Source: Bdellovibrio bacteriovorus W
GTDB taxonomy: Bacteria > Bdellovibrionota > Bdellovibrionia > Bdellovibrionales > Bdellovibrionaceae
Assembly: GCA_000525675.1 (NCBI GenBank)
Contig: CP002190.1
Location: 1-64,000 of the forward strand
Reading direction: 5' to 3'
DNA: 64,000 nucleotides
Position numbers and translations under genes: made by a program. Each line of letters begins with the position of its first letter. Within the stretch, counting starts at the first letter, position 1. The notes below the pieces were generated by a model. That model ran no database searches. It was not told the origin of the DNA and was given only the letters and a program-made list of their open reading frames with translations. Shown here piece after piece: positions 11,304 to 19,692 of the stretch.

Positions 11304-12674
11304 CTAAAGATACTTATTCACAACGGCTTCTACTCTGCCGCGAATTTTATCAAGTCCTTCCTGGGACGAAGACTCATAACGAACGACTAAAACTGGTTGT
11401 GTATTAGATGCTCGGCAAAGAGCCCAACCATCAGCAAAGCTCAGACGAATTCCATCTGTAAAATCGACTTTATAATCAGCACCTTCTTTAGCAGGAAAAG
11501 CCTCAATCATTTTTTCTACGATCAAAACTTTCTTTTCTTCTGTCGTGTCAATACGAATCTCAGGAGTGTTGAAAGATGGAGGAAGACCTTCAAGAAGTTC
11601 AGGAATAGTTTTTCCTGATTTCGCGATAATTTCGATTAAGCGCAGAGCTGCGTAAGGAGCATCGTCGTAACCATAATTGCGATCAGCAAAGAAAATATGG
11701 CCAGACATCTCTCCGCCAAAAGGTGCTTTTTCAACTTTGATTTTTTCTTTTACTAAAGAGTGACCGGTTTTCCACATGATTGGAACACCGCCATGTTTTG
11801 CAACGTCTTGGTAAAGACGATCAGAACATTTAACGTCACCAATGATCTTTGCACCTTTGGTACCTGCTAAAATAGCGCGAGAAATAATAACCATTAACTC
11901 GTCACCGTAAATCATACGGCCAGTGTGATCCACAACACCGATACGATCCGCATCGCCATCAAAGCCGATACCGCAGATAGCTTGTTCTTTGGCTACAGCT
12001 GCTTTGAGATCGACTAAGTTGTGCTCAACAGTTGGATCTGGGTGATGATTCGGGAAGCGACCATCTGGTTCTTCAAAAAGAATAGTCGGATTCAATCCCA
12101 CTGCATTGAAAAGACCACGCACCACAGAACCACCAGCTCCGTTACCGCAGTCTAGAACAACTTTTACATCGCCAATATTACCGAATTCTTTGTTATAGCG
12201 AGCATAGTACATCGGCTTGATGTCGAAATTTTCTTCGCTACCTTTACCGTCAATGAACTCACCTTTTTCCATAATCTTTCTGAGGCGCTGAATTTCTTCT
12301 CCAAAAATAGTACCTTTACCTACAGAAATTTTAAATCCGTTGTACTCAGGTGGATTGTGGGAACCCGTTACTTGAATAGCCCCCTGAACTTCAGGGATCT
12401 CGAAGGTTGCAAAGTAGCACACAGGCGTCGTTACAAGGCCTAGGTGAAGAACTTTAGCACCAGAGTCAGTCATACCCTTTGCTAAGTTTTTAACGATAGC
12501 TGGGCAGCTCAAGCGTGCATCGTGACCTATTGCAATTGTAGGATTAGAAACCTTAGCGATTTCCTTCATGTAAACGATATAAGAGCGCCCCAATTGGTAG
12601 GCGAAATCATCATCAAATTGTCCGTTATAAACACCACGGATGTCGTATTCTCTAAAAATTACTGGTTCAAACAT
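11304..12674 (-). CDS. Phosphomannomutase/phosphoglucomutase
   Basis: An alpha-D-phosphohexomutase that interconverts sugar 1- and 6-phosphates for envelope polysaccharide precursors. The phosphoserine loop reads VTGSHNPPEYNG, the metal loop GFDGDADRIG, the sugar-binding loop GGEMSGH, and the C-terminal phosphate-binding region has RASNTQPVLVVRYES. That set fits the AlgC/ManB-type bifunctional PMM/PGM group. The frame is open upstream to 12743, but ATG 12674 behind AGAGG gives the typical start MFEPVIFREYDIRG (456 aa). It is the last gene of the minus-strand foldase-pdxA operon, 37 bases after pdxA. Confidence 0.93.
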   Translation of the reverse strand: MFEPVIFREYDIRGVYNGQFDDDFAYQLGRSYIVYMKEIAKVSNPTIAIGHDARLSCPAIVKNLAKGMTDSGAKVLHLGLVTTPVCYFATFEIPEVQGAIQVTGSHNPPEYNGFKISVGKGTIFGEEIQRLRKIMEKGEFIDGKGSEENFDIKPMYYARYNKEFGNIGDVKVVLDCGNGAGGSVVRGLFNAVGLNPTILFEEPDGRFPNHHPDPTVEHNLVDLKAAVAKEQAICGIGFDGDADRIGVVDHTGRMIYGDELMVIISRAILAGTKGAKIIGDVKCSDRLYQDVAKHGGVPIMWKTGHSLVKEKIKVEKAPFGGEMSGHIFFADRNYGYDDAPYAALRLIEIIAKSGKTIPELLEGLPPSFNTPEIRIDTTEEKKVLIVEKMIEAFPAKEGADYKVDFTDGIRLSFADGWALCRASNTQPVLVVRYESSSQEGLDKIRGRVEAVVNKYL

Positions 12675-12711
12675 AATTACCTCTAAGAAGTGTTTAAATG
12701 ACAAATCGGAT

Positions 12712-13644
12712 TTAAGAAAGCCGAATTGCCCATCGAATGGCATCTATCATAGATTGAGGATTGGCGATATCCAAACCGAAAATATCCTTAGCAGTACCAT
12801 GATCGACACTGGTGCGAACAAAAGGAATACCTAAGGTGATATGAGCCCCACTATCTTGGCCATGGATTGTCTTAAATGGGATTAAGCCTTGATCATGGTA
12901 GAGGGCAATATACAAAGAAAACTTGTCCCATTGAGACCTTAAAAAAGCCGCATCAGGCACAAGAGGTTGAGAAATTGTCACTGAGTACTTTTTCCCTAGA
13001 TCTTGAATAAGAGCACTAAGGCTCTGCTCTTCAGTTCCAATCATCCCCTCTTCGCCAGCATGGGGATTGAGGCCTAAAAATCCAATAGGTTTACTTTGAG
13101 TGCTCAGAGGAAGTTTTTTTAAAAAACTCGCACAATTCTTAATAACATTTTCTAAACTCTCAGGAGTTAAGCTCTGAGCGACTTTAGAGATAGGAATATG
13201 ACCCGTTGTTAGGACTACATTGAAGAACTCACCGAAAAATCCCATATGCACATTCTGTGAATGGCTGATGCGTTTGAGAATATCAGTGTGACCCATATCT
13301 GAGCGACCAGATTTAAGGATCTCAGTTTTAGAAAGAGGTCCTGTGATAAGGGCCCGAGCGCGCCCTTGATAGCACGCAATAGCCGACTCTTCGACCCAAT
13401 CTGCCGGAGAGTTCTTAGATATAATTTCTACAATTTTTGCCTTAGCTTTTAGAGCCTCTTCCAGAGAAGAAACCGCCTCATAAGAAAATGAGGCCTTTAA
13501 ATTTTGTGTATATTGATTCTCTAGTGCGAGTGAAGAGCGCCAAATGATAAACGACTCTTGAGGGATCAGCTTTAAAAGCGCCTTAACAGCTACTTCGTAG
13601 CCGATCCCATCGATGTCACCAGTGGTGATAATAAACTTATTCAT
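12712..13644 (-). CDS. pdxA: 4-hydroxythreonine-4-phosphate dehydrogenase
   Basis: PdxA oxidises 4-phosphohydroxy-L-threonine in the DXP-dependent route to pyridoxal 5'-phosphate. Recognisable features are ITTGDIDGIGYEV at the N-terminus, the substrate and metal regions GHTDILKR and GLNPHAGEEG, YHDQGLIPFK, and TSVDHGTAKDIF near the end. At 310 aa it is slightly short but complete. The usual TTGDPAGIGPE motif reads TTGDIDGIGYE here, a mild deviation. It overlaps the upstream foldase gene by 8 bases and has no clear ribosome site of its own, so translation is probably coupled. Confidence 0.92.
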   Translation of the reverse strand: MNKFIITTGDIDGIGYEVAVKALLKLIPQESFIIWRSSLALENQYTQNLKASFSYEAVSSLEEALKAKAKIVEIISKNSPADWVEESAIACYQGRARALITGPLSKTEILKSGRSDMGHTDILKRISHSQNVHMGFFGEFFNVVLTTGHIPISKVAQSLTPESLENVIKNCASFLKKLPLSTQSKPIGFLGLNPHAGEEGMIGTEEQSLSALIQDLGKKYSVTISQPLVPDAAFLRSQWDKFSLYIALYHDQGLIPFKTIHGQDSGAHITLGIPFVRTSVDHGTAKDIFGLDIANPQSMIDAIRWAIRLS

Positions 13645-14584
13645 TGATGCGAATAAAAGATTCGTCTTTTTTTAGTGAAAGCCAATTTTTCAACTGTCTT
13701 TTAAAGCTATCTTCAAGAAGTTTAGCTTTAATATTTTCTTTAACTCGTTCAAAGCGAGGATCAGCTGTGAGCTTCTTTCCCGTCAATTTAACAATGTGAT
13801 ATCCAAGGCGCGACTTAATTAAACCTGTCGTTTCATCCACCTTTAGAGGAGAAATTGCAGATTCAATCTCAGGTAAGAAATCACCCGATTTAAATGTTCC
13901 TAAGCTACCACCGGCGGAAAAATTAGGGTCTTCACTAAATTGTTGTGCGAGTTTTTCAAAGTTCTCGCCATTGCGTAGTTTAGTGAGAACAGACTCTCCT
14001 CTTTGGATGGCAGCTTCGGCGCCCCCTTTTTTTGGACTAAAAAAGATATGCGAGAGTGAAAACTCATCAATGGAAGATGATAAATTAGGATTATTTTTTA
14101 GATACTCATTCAGAGCATCTTCATCAGAAATTCTAAGCTTGGAAATAATCTCCATGTCTAACAAAGATCTTTTTTCGATATTTTCTTTGAGGAATATTTT
14201 GTATTCACCAAGAGTAAGTCCTTGGCCCTTGATGATGTTTGCAAGCTCTGCCTCACTCACACCATTTCTTTTTGCCATCTCTTTGATTTCAGATTCCACG
14301 CGATCAGAGGTGACGTTGAGGTTGAGTCTTTTAATTTCAGACTGGAGGATGCGCTCGTTGATGAGGTAATCTAATTGAGCAGCGCGATTGTTTTTTAAAC
14401 TCGAAACAGGCTTACCAAGAAGAAGTGTTTCATCGACTAGGCCATCTTTTCCAATTCTCTTATTGAGTTCTTTAAAATCAGATTCAAGAACTAACTCGGA
14501 GTTTACAATGGCGACCGTTTTTTCAACGATCTCAGCTTTTAAAGAAAGTGGCAAAAGTACAAAAGCTATTAGAAATTTAATCAT
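13637..14584 (-). CDS. Periplasmic SurA-like peptidyl-prolyl isomerase
   Basis: A predicted periplasmic folding factor for outer-membrane proteins (315 aa). A signal peptide (about residues 1-17, LLPLSLKA) precedes a SurA-type helical N-domain with AIVNSELVLESDF. One parvulin domain follows at about 165-275, with FSLSHIFFSP, FSEDPNFSAGGSLG and SRLGYHIVKLTGKK. E. coli SurA has two parvulin domains, and a single-domain form is common elsewhere. GAGGAA precedes the start. It lies between the lipoprotein foldase gene and pdxA, the surA-pdxA adjacency that also occurs in E. coli. Confidence 0.88.
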   Translation of the reverse strand: MIKFLIAFVLLPLSLKAEIVEKTVAIVNSELVLESDFKELNKRIGKDGLVDETLLLGKPVSSLKNNRAAQLDYLINERILQSEIKRLNLNVTSDRVESEIKEMAKRNGVSEAELANIIKGQGLTLGEYKIFLKENIEKRSLLDMEIISKLRISDEDALNEYLKNNPNLSSSIDEFSLSHIFFSPKKGGAEAAIQRGESVLTKLRNGENFEKLAQQFSEDPNFSAGGSLGTFKSGDFLPEIESAISPLKVDETTGLIKSRLGYHIVKLTGKKLTADPRFERVKENIKAKLLEDSFKRQLKNWLSLKKDESFIRINE

Positions 14585-15545
14585 TCGTTCCTCGAGTATC
14601 TATTTTTATAGATTTAATAAAATCTACGTTCTTAAACACTTTACTACTTCTGAGTTGAGCATCAAGCCATGCGATATATTCTGCCTGTTCGCGTTGAGCT
14701 CTCAGAGAGGTTTTAATCTGTTTTCTAACAGAATCTAAGGATAAAACGGAAGCTGGCGCCTTTTTTTCAATGCGAATTAAATGGACACCAAAGGGACTGG
14801 TAATTGTGTGTGTGCCTGACTTGCTAAAAAGAGGATCAAAGTAGTCCACAGAACCTTTTTCAATCCAACCCACCAAACCGCCCTCTTTAGCTTCAGGAGT
14901 GATGGAGTATTTTTTTGCCAACTCAGCAAAGTCATTGGTTTTCAGAGCCATCTTAATTGCATCAATCTTAGCTTCATCGTCGACAACAATCTGGCGAATT
15001 TGAATGCGCTCTTTGCGTTTAAAACTTTCTTTGTTTTGGTCGTAAAAGCGGCGAATCTCTTCGTCTGAAGGGTCTTTTATTTTCTCATTTAACTTTTTGA
15101 AAACATCACGTTCAATCAGAGTGTATTGAAGTTGTTCCTTCCACTCTGCAAACGAAAGGTTTTCTTGAGCGAGTGCTCGCCGGAAAGACAGGTCATCTGG
15201 ATAGTTAGCTCTTAATTTATCAATTTCTGAATCTAACTCTGAAGAAGACACGCTGATTTTTTGAGCTTGAGCCCAATCTAGGGTAAGACTTTTTACGATA
15301 AAGTCTTTTTGAATATCTTCTTTGGCGCGATTGACGGTATAGGGATCTTTTGCGGCAAGGGCATCAAACTGCTTTAACTTGCGGGCTAGTTGATTTGAAA
15401 ACTCTTTTGCTGTGAGATTATGGTCATTTACTTGCACGACGACTTGAGATGCAAGCTTATGAGACTTGGATTCACACCCAATCGATAAAAGAGCTAGTGA
15501 CAAAATAAAAAGCCCCGTTAGAACGGGGCCCTTCGTTGAAAACAT
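14577..15545 (-). CDS. Lipoprotein parvulin-type foldase
   Basis: A 322-aa PrsA/SurA-like foldase. The signal peptide ends in the lipobox LSIGC (Cys near residue 24). A SurA-like helical domain begins VNDHNLTAKEF. The parvulin domain lies at about 175-275, with QIRQIVVDD, KKYSITPEAKEGGLVGW and SPFGVHLIRIEKK. AAAGGATTC at good spacing supports this start. The coding sequence contains a terminator-like hairpin about 15-45 bases after the start codon. It overlaps the downstream foldase gene by 8 bases and starts 13 bases after the upstream one. Confidence 0.88.
   Translation of the reverse strand: MFSTKGPVLTGLFILSLALLSIGCESKSHKLASQVVVQVNDHNLTAKEFSNQLARKLKQFDALAAKDPYTVNRAKEDIQKDFIVKSLTLDWAQAQKISVSSSELDSEIDKLRANYPDDLSFRRALAQENLSFAEWKEQLQYTLIERDVFKKLNEKIKDPSDEEIRRFYDQNKESFKRKERIQIRQIVVDDEAKIDAIKMALKTNDFAELAKKYSITPEAKEGGLVGWIEKGSVDYFDPLFSKSGTHTITSPFGVHLIRIEKKAPASVLSLDSVRKQIKTSLRAQREQAEYIAWLDAQLRSSKVFKNVDFIKSIKIDTRGTND
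15502..15530 (-). promoter_or_regulatory. Terminator-like hairpin inside the foldase lipoprotein gene
   Basis: Read on the minus strand, GCCCCGT and ACGGGGC form a 7-bp GC-rich stem around a 4-nt loop, followed by TTTTTATTTTG. This is a good intrinsic terminator shape, yet it covers about codons 6-15 of the gene starting at 15545. Translating ribosomes would mask it, so it may act as an attenuator or polarity element between the first and the later foldase genes. Confidence 0.6.
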
Positions 15546-15558
15546 AAAAAAGAATCCT

Positions 15559-16365
15559 TTATTTTAAAGCACTCGCATTTTCTTTGATAGAATAGGATTG
15601 CTTAAGCTTATTAAAGTATTCGTTGAAAAGCGCTTTTCTTTTTTCATCAAATACGGCTGCGCGAATTTGACGTTTGTTGGCGTTTTCATAACTTCTACGA
15701 CCCGTTAACTTAATAACATGAAATCCAAATTGAGACTCAACTAATCCTCTAACTTCGCCAACTTTCATTGTCACAGCTGCATCATAGTAGCCAGGAACAA
15801 GTGTTACGCGAGATTGCCAGCCGATATCTCCACCGGCTTGTTTTGAAAGAGCATCGTCAGAGTAGAGCTTAACAAGTTCTTCAAAAGGACGTTTGCTCTT
15901 TTTAACTTCTTCAAAGATTTCAGTAGCGCGCTTCTTGGCTTCTGCAATCTGAGCCTGTGTCGCACCTGGCTTGTATTCAATAAGAATATGGCTAGTTCTT
16001 AACTCTGGGTTTTTGGCGTACCAAGCTTGCATTTCTTTATCAGAAACTTGGATTTTTTGTACACGCGGTCCTAGCTCTCTTTCAAGCAAGGCCTTATACA
16101 TCTCTTGATTAAAGCGTTCTTGCACTGCAGGGTCTTTTTGGAGATTCTTCTTCTCTGCCTCTTGTAAACCCACCTCATAACGAATCAAGTCCTCAAGGAA
16201 AAGTTCCTTTGAAGGAGGATTGATTGTCTGAGACTTAACCTCGTTGTACTTCTTGTTAAACTCTTCCAGAGTGATGGTTTTTTTACCAATTTGAGCAACA
16301 ACTTCGCTACGTTGCGCGTATGATTGAACTGAGATGAGCATCAAGATGCTGATAATAAATTTCAT
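15559..16365 (-). CDS. Periplasmic PpiC-type peptidyl-prolyl isomerase
   Basis: The first foldase of the minus-strand cluster (268 aa). The signal peptide is about residues 1-17 (SVQSYA). A helical chaperone region follows, then one parvulin domain at about 125-240, with LRTSHILIEYK, LYSDDALSKQAGGDIGW and ESQFGFHVIKLTGRR. Proteins of this layout catalyse cis-trans proline isomerisation during periplasmic protein folding. Three related foldases in a row imply a heavy load of secreted and outer-membrane proteins, or foldases with different clients. Confidence 0.88.
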   Translation of the reverse strand: MKFIISILMLISVQSYAQRSEVVAQIGKKTITLEEFNKKYNEVKSQTINPPSKELFLEDLIRYEVGLQEAEKKNLQKDPAVQERFNQEMYKALLERELGPRVQKIQVSDKEMQAWYAKNPELRTSHILIEYKPGATQAQIAEAKKRATEIFEEVKKSKRPFEELVKLYSDDALSKQAGGDIGWQSRVTLVPGYYDAAVTMKVGEVRGLVESQFGFHVIKLTGRRSYENANKRQIRAAVFDEKRKALFNEYFNKLKQSYSIKENASALK

Positions 16366-16438
16366 ACTTTTAAAATCCCTCTAAAAAGTTGAACCTGTTT
16401 CACTTAAAAAGTTAGCACCGGGTGTTATAATCCGCAAT

Positions 16439-17071
16439 TTAATTAAGTGCTTGCTGGCGAGCCTCGTTTAAAAGTTGTTCTAACTCTAGAGCTAAGTCTG
16501 GGTTTCTTGGATCAGCCTCTCGAGATACAGCTTCAAGTGGTCCTAACCAAATGATGGTAATTTTCGCAAAGGGCTTCGGAAGAAAAGTTTTATTCCATGA
16601 TTTTGGAAAATGAATGGCGCGGTCACAATGGACACCGGCCGCATAAATAGGAGCATTGATAATTCGAGAGAGCTCAAAAACTCCAGGCTTTACTTTATAG
16701 ATAGGGCCCTTAGGGCCATCCACTGCAAAGCTGCAGTTGGCTCCTTCTTTTACAAGACGGATCAGACCTTTTAGTCCTTGAACAGCTCCGCGCGAAGAAG
16801 AACCACGACTTGTCTTGGCGCCTAACCAGCCTAGAACTTTTGCCATTAGCTCGCCGTCTTTAGATTGAGAAGCAATCGTTGCAATACGGTATCTTTTTAC
16901 GACGGAAAGAAGTGCAAGTTCATCCCCATGCCAGTGGGATAAAACGACCGGCGATGATGTTTTTAGAGCGTTTTTAAGAGAATCAGGTTCAATGAGTCGC
17001 ACCCTCCACGTTAAGGAGAGGGTGCGAAAGAATACAAATACAATGATAGGTAGGATGTATTTTCTAAACAC
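16439..17071 (-). CDS. DUF374-type lysophospholipid acyltransferase-like protein
   Basis: A 210-aa protein with an N-terminal hydrophobic anchor (about residues 5-22). It has an acyltransferase-like core with SHWHGDELALL, where the H-x4-D/E motif appears as HGDEL, then GAKTSRGSSSRG and FAVDGPKGPIYKVKPG. This matches the DUF374 group related to glycerophospholipid and lipid A acyltransferases, whose substrates are mostly unproven. It uses GTG five bases after the etfA stop with no clear ribosome site, so it looks translationally coupled to etfA. The link between the two is unknown. Confidence 0.75.
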   Translation of the reverse strand: MFRKYILPIIVFVFFRTLSLTWRVRLIEPDSLKNALKTSSPVVLSHWHGDELALLSVVKRYRIATIASQSKDGELMAKVLGWLGAKTSRGSSSRGAVQGLKGLIRLVKEGANCSFAVDGPKGPIYKVKPGVFELSRIINAPIYAAGVHCDRAIHFPKSWNKTFLPKPFAKITIIWLGPLEAVSREADPRNPDLALELEQLLNEARQQALN

Positions 17072-17076
17072 GAAAA

Positions 17077-18042
17077 CTAGTGCTGAAGAGCTGTTTTAAA
17101 CTCTTGAGTTAGTTTTGGAAGAATTTCCAAAGCATCACCAACGATACCGTAAGTAGCTTTTTGGAAGATAGGCGCATTTGGATCATTGTTGATTGCAACG
17201 ATCACTTTTGAACCACTCATACCAGCTAAGTGTTGGATGGCTCCAGAAACACCAACCGCGATATAAAGCGAAGGAGCTACTGTTTTGCCTGTTTGTCCAA
17301 CTTGCATTCCGTGATCAACCCATCCAGCATCAACAACCGCGCGCGAAGCACCAACTGTTGCACCTAAAACGTCAGCTAAATCATCAAGAAGCTTGAAGTT
17401 TGCAGCCTCTTTAAGACCACGACCGCCCGCCACGATAACATTTGCTTCCGTAAGATCTAACTTAGAGCTTGTACCCTTAACGATCTCTTTAATTAATGTT
17501 TTCAGATCCGGCTTTTCCACAGAGTGCTCAACAACTTTTGCTGATTTAGCATCAACTGTTCCCACAGGAAGCTGATTAGCGCGCATAAGAACGATTTTCA
17601 AAGCTGTGTTTTCAAAGTTTGCCGTTGCAAAACATTTTCCAGAGTACATTGGTTTAACAGCTTTCACCGTATCGCCAGAAATCTCTAGAGAAGTACAGTC
17701 AGAAGCCACGCCTGCACCTAATCTTGCTGCAACTCTTGGGAAAAGATCTTTTCCTGTTGAAGAGGCAGAAGCTAGAAGAATCGTAGGTTGAACTGCATTG
17801 ATAACAGAAACCATATTAGCGGCGAATGATTCAGGGTTGTAACTGTCTAACGACGCATCAGCGATAACATAAACTTCATCGGCGCCATTTTGTCCTGCAG
17901 ATTCAACAACTGATTTTGCATCAGCGCCGAAAACTGTAGCAACAACTGTGTTGCCAGACTTGGCAGCAGCTTGAAGAAGTTCAATAGAGCTACGTTTAAT
18001 TTTACCTTGGCTGTGTTCAGCAAAAACTAAGATTTTTCCCAT
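17077..18042 (-). CDS. etfA: Electron transfer flavoprotein alpha subunit
   Basis: EtfA binds FAD and passes electrons from acyl-CoA and other dehydrogenases to the quinone pool through ETF:quinone oxidoreductase. The N-terminal nucleotide-fold domain is followed by the diagnostic C-terminal FAD region, with [35 protein letters not shown] and [10 protein letters not shown]. The length of 321 aa is typical. AAGGA precedes the ATG. It forms an operon with etfB upstream and the DUF374 gene downstream, implying fatty-acid or amino-acid oxidation, which is reasonable for a cell feeding on prey lipids and protein. Confidence 0.96.
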   Translation of the reverse strand: MGKILVFAEHSQGKIKRSSIELLQAAAKSGNTVVATVFGADAKSVVESAGQNGADEVYVIADASLDSYNPESFAANMVSVINAVQPTILLASASSTGKDLFPRVAARLGAGVASDCTSLEISGDTVKAVKPMYSGKCFATANFENTALKIVLMRANQLPVGTVDAKSAKVVEHSVEKPDLKTLIKEIVKGTSSKLDLTEANVIVAGGRGLKEAANFKLLDDLADVLGATVGASRAVVDAGWVDHGMQVGQTGKTVAPSLYIAVGVSGAIQHLAGMSGSKVIVAINNDPNAPIFQKATYGIVGDALEILPKLTQEFKTALQH

Positions 18043-18067
18043 GGTTATCTATCCTTATCTCAGAAAA

Positions 18068-18841
18068 TTATAAAACTTTTGCTTCATCACGAAGAAGTTT
18101 AACAAGCTCAGAAACCTGTGCTGCCGAATCGCCAGCAAGCATTTTTACAGCTGGTTTATCTGCAGGAAGAGTGAAGTTAGTGAACTTAACTTTCATTTCT
18201 GATGCTGGAATATTTAAAGAAGAGAACTCGATGTCTTTAATAACTTTCTTCTTCGCCTTCATGATGCCAGGTAAGCTAGCGTAGCGAGGCATATTAAGAC
18301 CTTTGTTCGCGGCAACAACAGCTGGCGCCATCATTTGCACAACTTCTTTAGCTCCACCTTCGATGTCGCGCTCAACATTTACGTTTTCGCCCTCAAGAGA
18401 GAATTTAGAAACTACAGTTGTATGAGGCACATTTAAGTATTCAGCAAGCATTTGGCTCACTGAAGAGGCGTTATCATCGATAGCCAGTTTGCCGGAGAAA
18501 ATAACTTTAGTTCCACCTTCAGCTTTGATCACTTCAGCAAGTGCTTTAGCTGTCATGTTATTATCAAGGTTTTCACCGTTTACGAGGATGGCTTCATCAG
18601 CACCCATCGCAAGCGCAGTTCTTAAAGAGTCAACAACACGAGCCTTTGGTCCAACACTCAGAACCCAAACTTGGGAACCTGGGTTTGCATCTCTAGTTTT
18701 TACAGCTTCTTCAACAGCATACTCGTCGTAGGGATTCATGACCCATTTAACACCAGCGGTGTCGATGCCATTTTGGTCGGCAGAAATTTTAATCTTTGTC
18801 TCGGTGTCGGGCACCTGCTTGATACATACAAAAATCTTCAT
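18068..18841 (-). CDS. etfB: Electron transfer flavoprotein beta subunit
   Basis: EtfB binds AMP and docks with EtfA. The family features are MKIFVCIKQVPDTETKI at the N-terminus, NPYDEYAVEEAV, and the recognition-loop region LPGIMKAKKKVI, where partner dehydrogenases dock. The length of 257 aa is normal. It is the first gene of the minus-strand etfBA operon. Its promoter must lie in 18842-19020, shared with the divergent sdhCAB operon. Confidence 0.96.
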   Translation of the reverse strand: MKIFVCIKQVPDTETKIKISADQNGIDTAGVKWVMNPYDEYAVEEAVKTRDANPGSQVWVLSVGPKARVVDSLRTALAMGADEAILVNGENLDNNMTAKALAEVIKAEGGTKVIFSGKLAIDDNASSVSQMLAEYLNVPHTTVVSKFSLEGENVNVERDIEGGAKEVVQMMAPAVVAANKGLNMPRYASLPGIMKAKKKVIKDIEFSSLNIPASEMKVKFTNFTLPADKPAVKMLAGDSAAQVSELVKLLRDEAKVL

Positions 18842-19020
18842 ATTTTACCCCGTTTTCTATGGGGTCCAGTTCTATCCTAAACCCCTGAAAGGAAGAACTA
18901 AATTCCATATTTAACGTGTCGCACTACATGACGGGTGTCATAGACAACAATAAGGCCGGAGGAGTAAGTTACATGTAAACATATTGAGAAACACTCAAAC
19001 TAAAACAAGGGGTTTAATCC
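18842..19020. promoter_or_regulatory. Divergent control region between etfBA and sdhCAB
   Basis: This 179-bp gap separates two divergent respiratory operons. It contains a perfect palindrome ATGAC-GGGT-GTCAT at 18928-18941, a plausible operator for a dimeric regulator, and AAGGGG ahead of the sdhC start. No convincing -35/-10 pair could be picked by eye. Confidence 0.45.
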
Positions 19021-19680
19021 ATGTCAGGATTTCTCGGTTCTACCGTCGGGAAAAAATACTTAATGGGGATCACCGGTTTGATTTGGGCGGGATTTGTTCT
19101 CGCACACATGGCTGGTAATTTGTTAATTTTTGTAAGTCACGATGCCTACAATACGTACGGACATATGCTGACCAGCGGGAATATTATTTATGTTGCCGAA
19201 GCAGTTCTTGTCTTGGCACTCCTCACTCACATTTACACAGCCGTTTCTTTGACGATGTTAAATCGCAAAGCAAAACCTCAAGGCTATGCAGTGACACCAA
19301 AAGGTTCGAAGAAAGTATCTCTTGCTTCGCGCACAATGGCAGTTCAAGGGTCCTTGATTCTTGTATTTATTATTTTGCATTTAATCACTTTCAAATACGG
19401 CACTTACTACGAAACTGAAGTAAATGGCGTGGTTATGCGTGATCTTGCAAAGTTAATGGAAGAAGCTTTCCAAAGCCCAGGCTATGTTGCTTGGTATGTG
19501 GTCTGCCTAGTTCTATTAGGTTTTCATTTGTGCCACGGCGTAAACTCTTCTTTTCAGTCTCTAGGATTGATGGAAGGTACGTATAGAAATCTTTGGAAAA
19601 AGCTAAGCTACGGATATGCAGTTATTGTCGCTCTTGGCTTTATTGCTCAACCACTTTACTTATTTATTTTCGCGTCTTAA
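19021..19680 (+). CDS. sdhC: Succinate dehydrogenase/fumarate reductase cytochrome b subunit
   Basis: A 219-aa integral membrane subunit with five predicted helices and histidines placed to ligate two b hemes (for example in LAHMAGNLL, LTHIYTAV, LHLITF and GFHLCHGV). This is the single-subunit, diheme type of the cytochrome b558 family, which needs no SdhD. It anchors the dehydrogenase and exchanges electrons with quinone. A purine-rich AAGGGG lies upstream. It is the first gene of a CAB operon. Confidence 0.93.
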   Translation: MSGFLGSTVGKKYLMGITGLIWAGFVLAHMAGNLLIFVSHDAYNTYGHMLTSGNIIYVAEAVLVLALLTHIYTAVSLTMLNRKAKPQGYAVTPKGSKKVSLASRTMAVQGSLILVFIILHLITFKYGTYYETEVNGVVMRDLAKLMEEAFQSPGYVAWYVVCLVLLGFHLCHGVNSSFQSLGLMEGTYRNLWKKLSYGYAVIVALGFIAQPLYLFIFAS

Positions 19681-19692
19681 GGAGCAGATACA

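Noticed and set aside
18766-18780. CCATTTTGG inside etfB as a third protease-type element
   Set aside because: It lies within coding sequence, and the flanking bases do not match TGGTWCC; a 9-base match of this kind is expected about once by chance.
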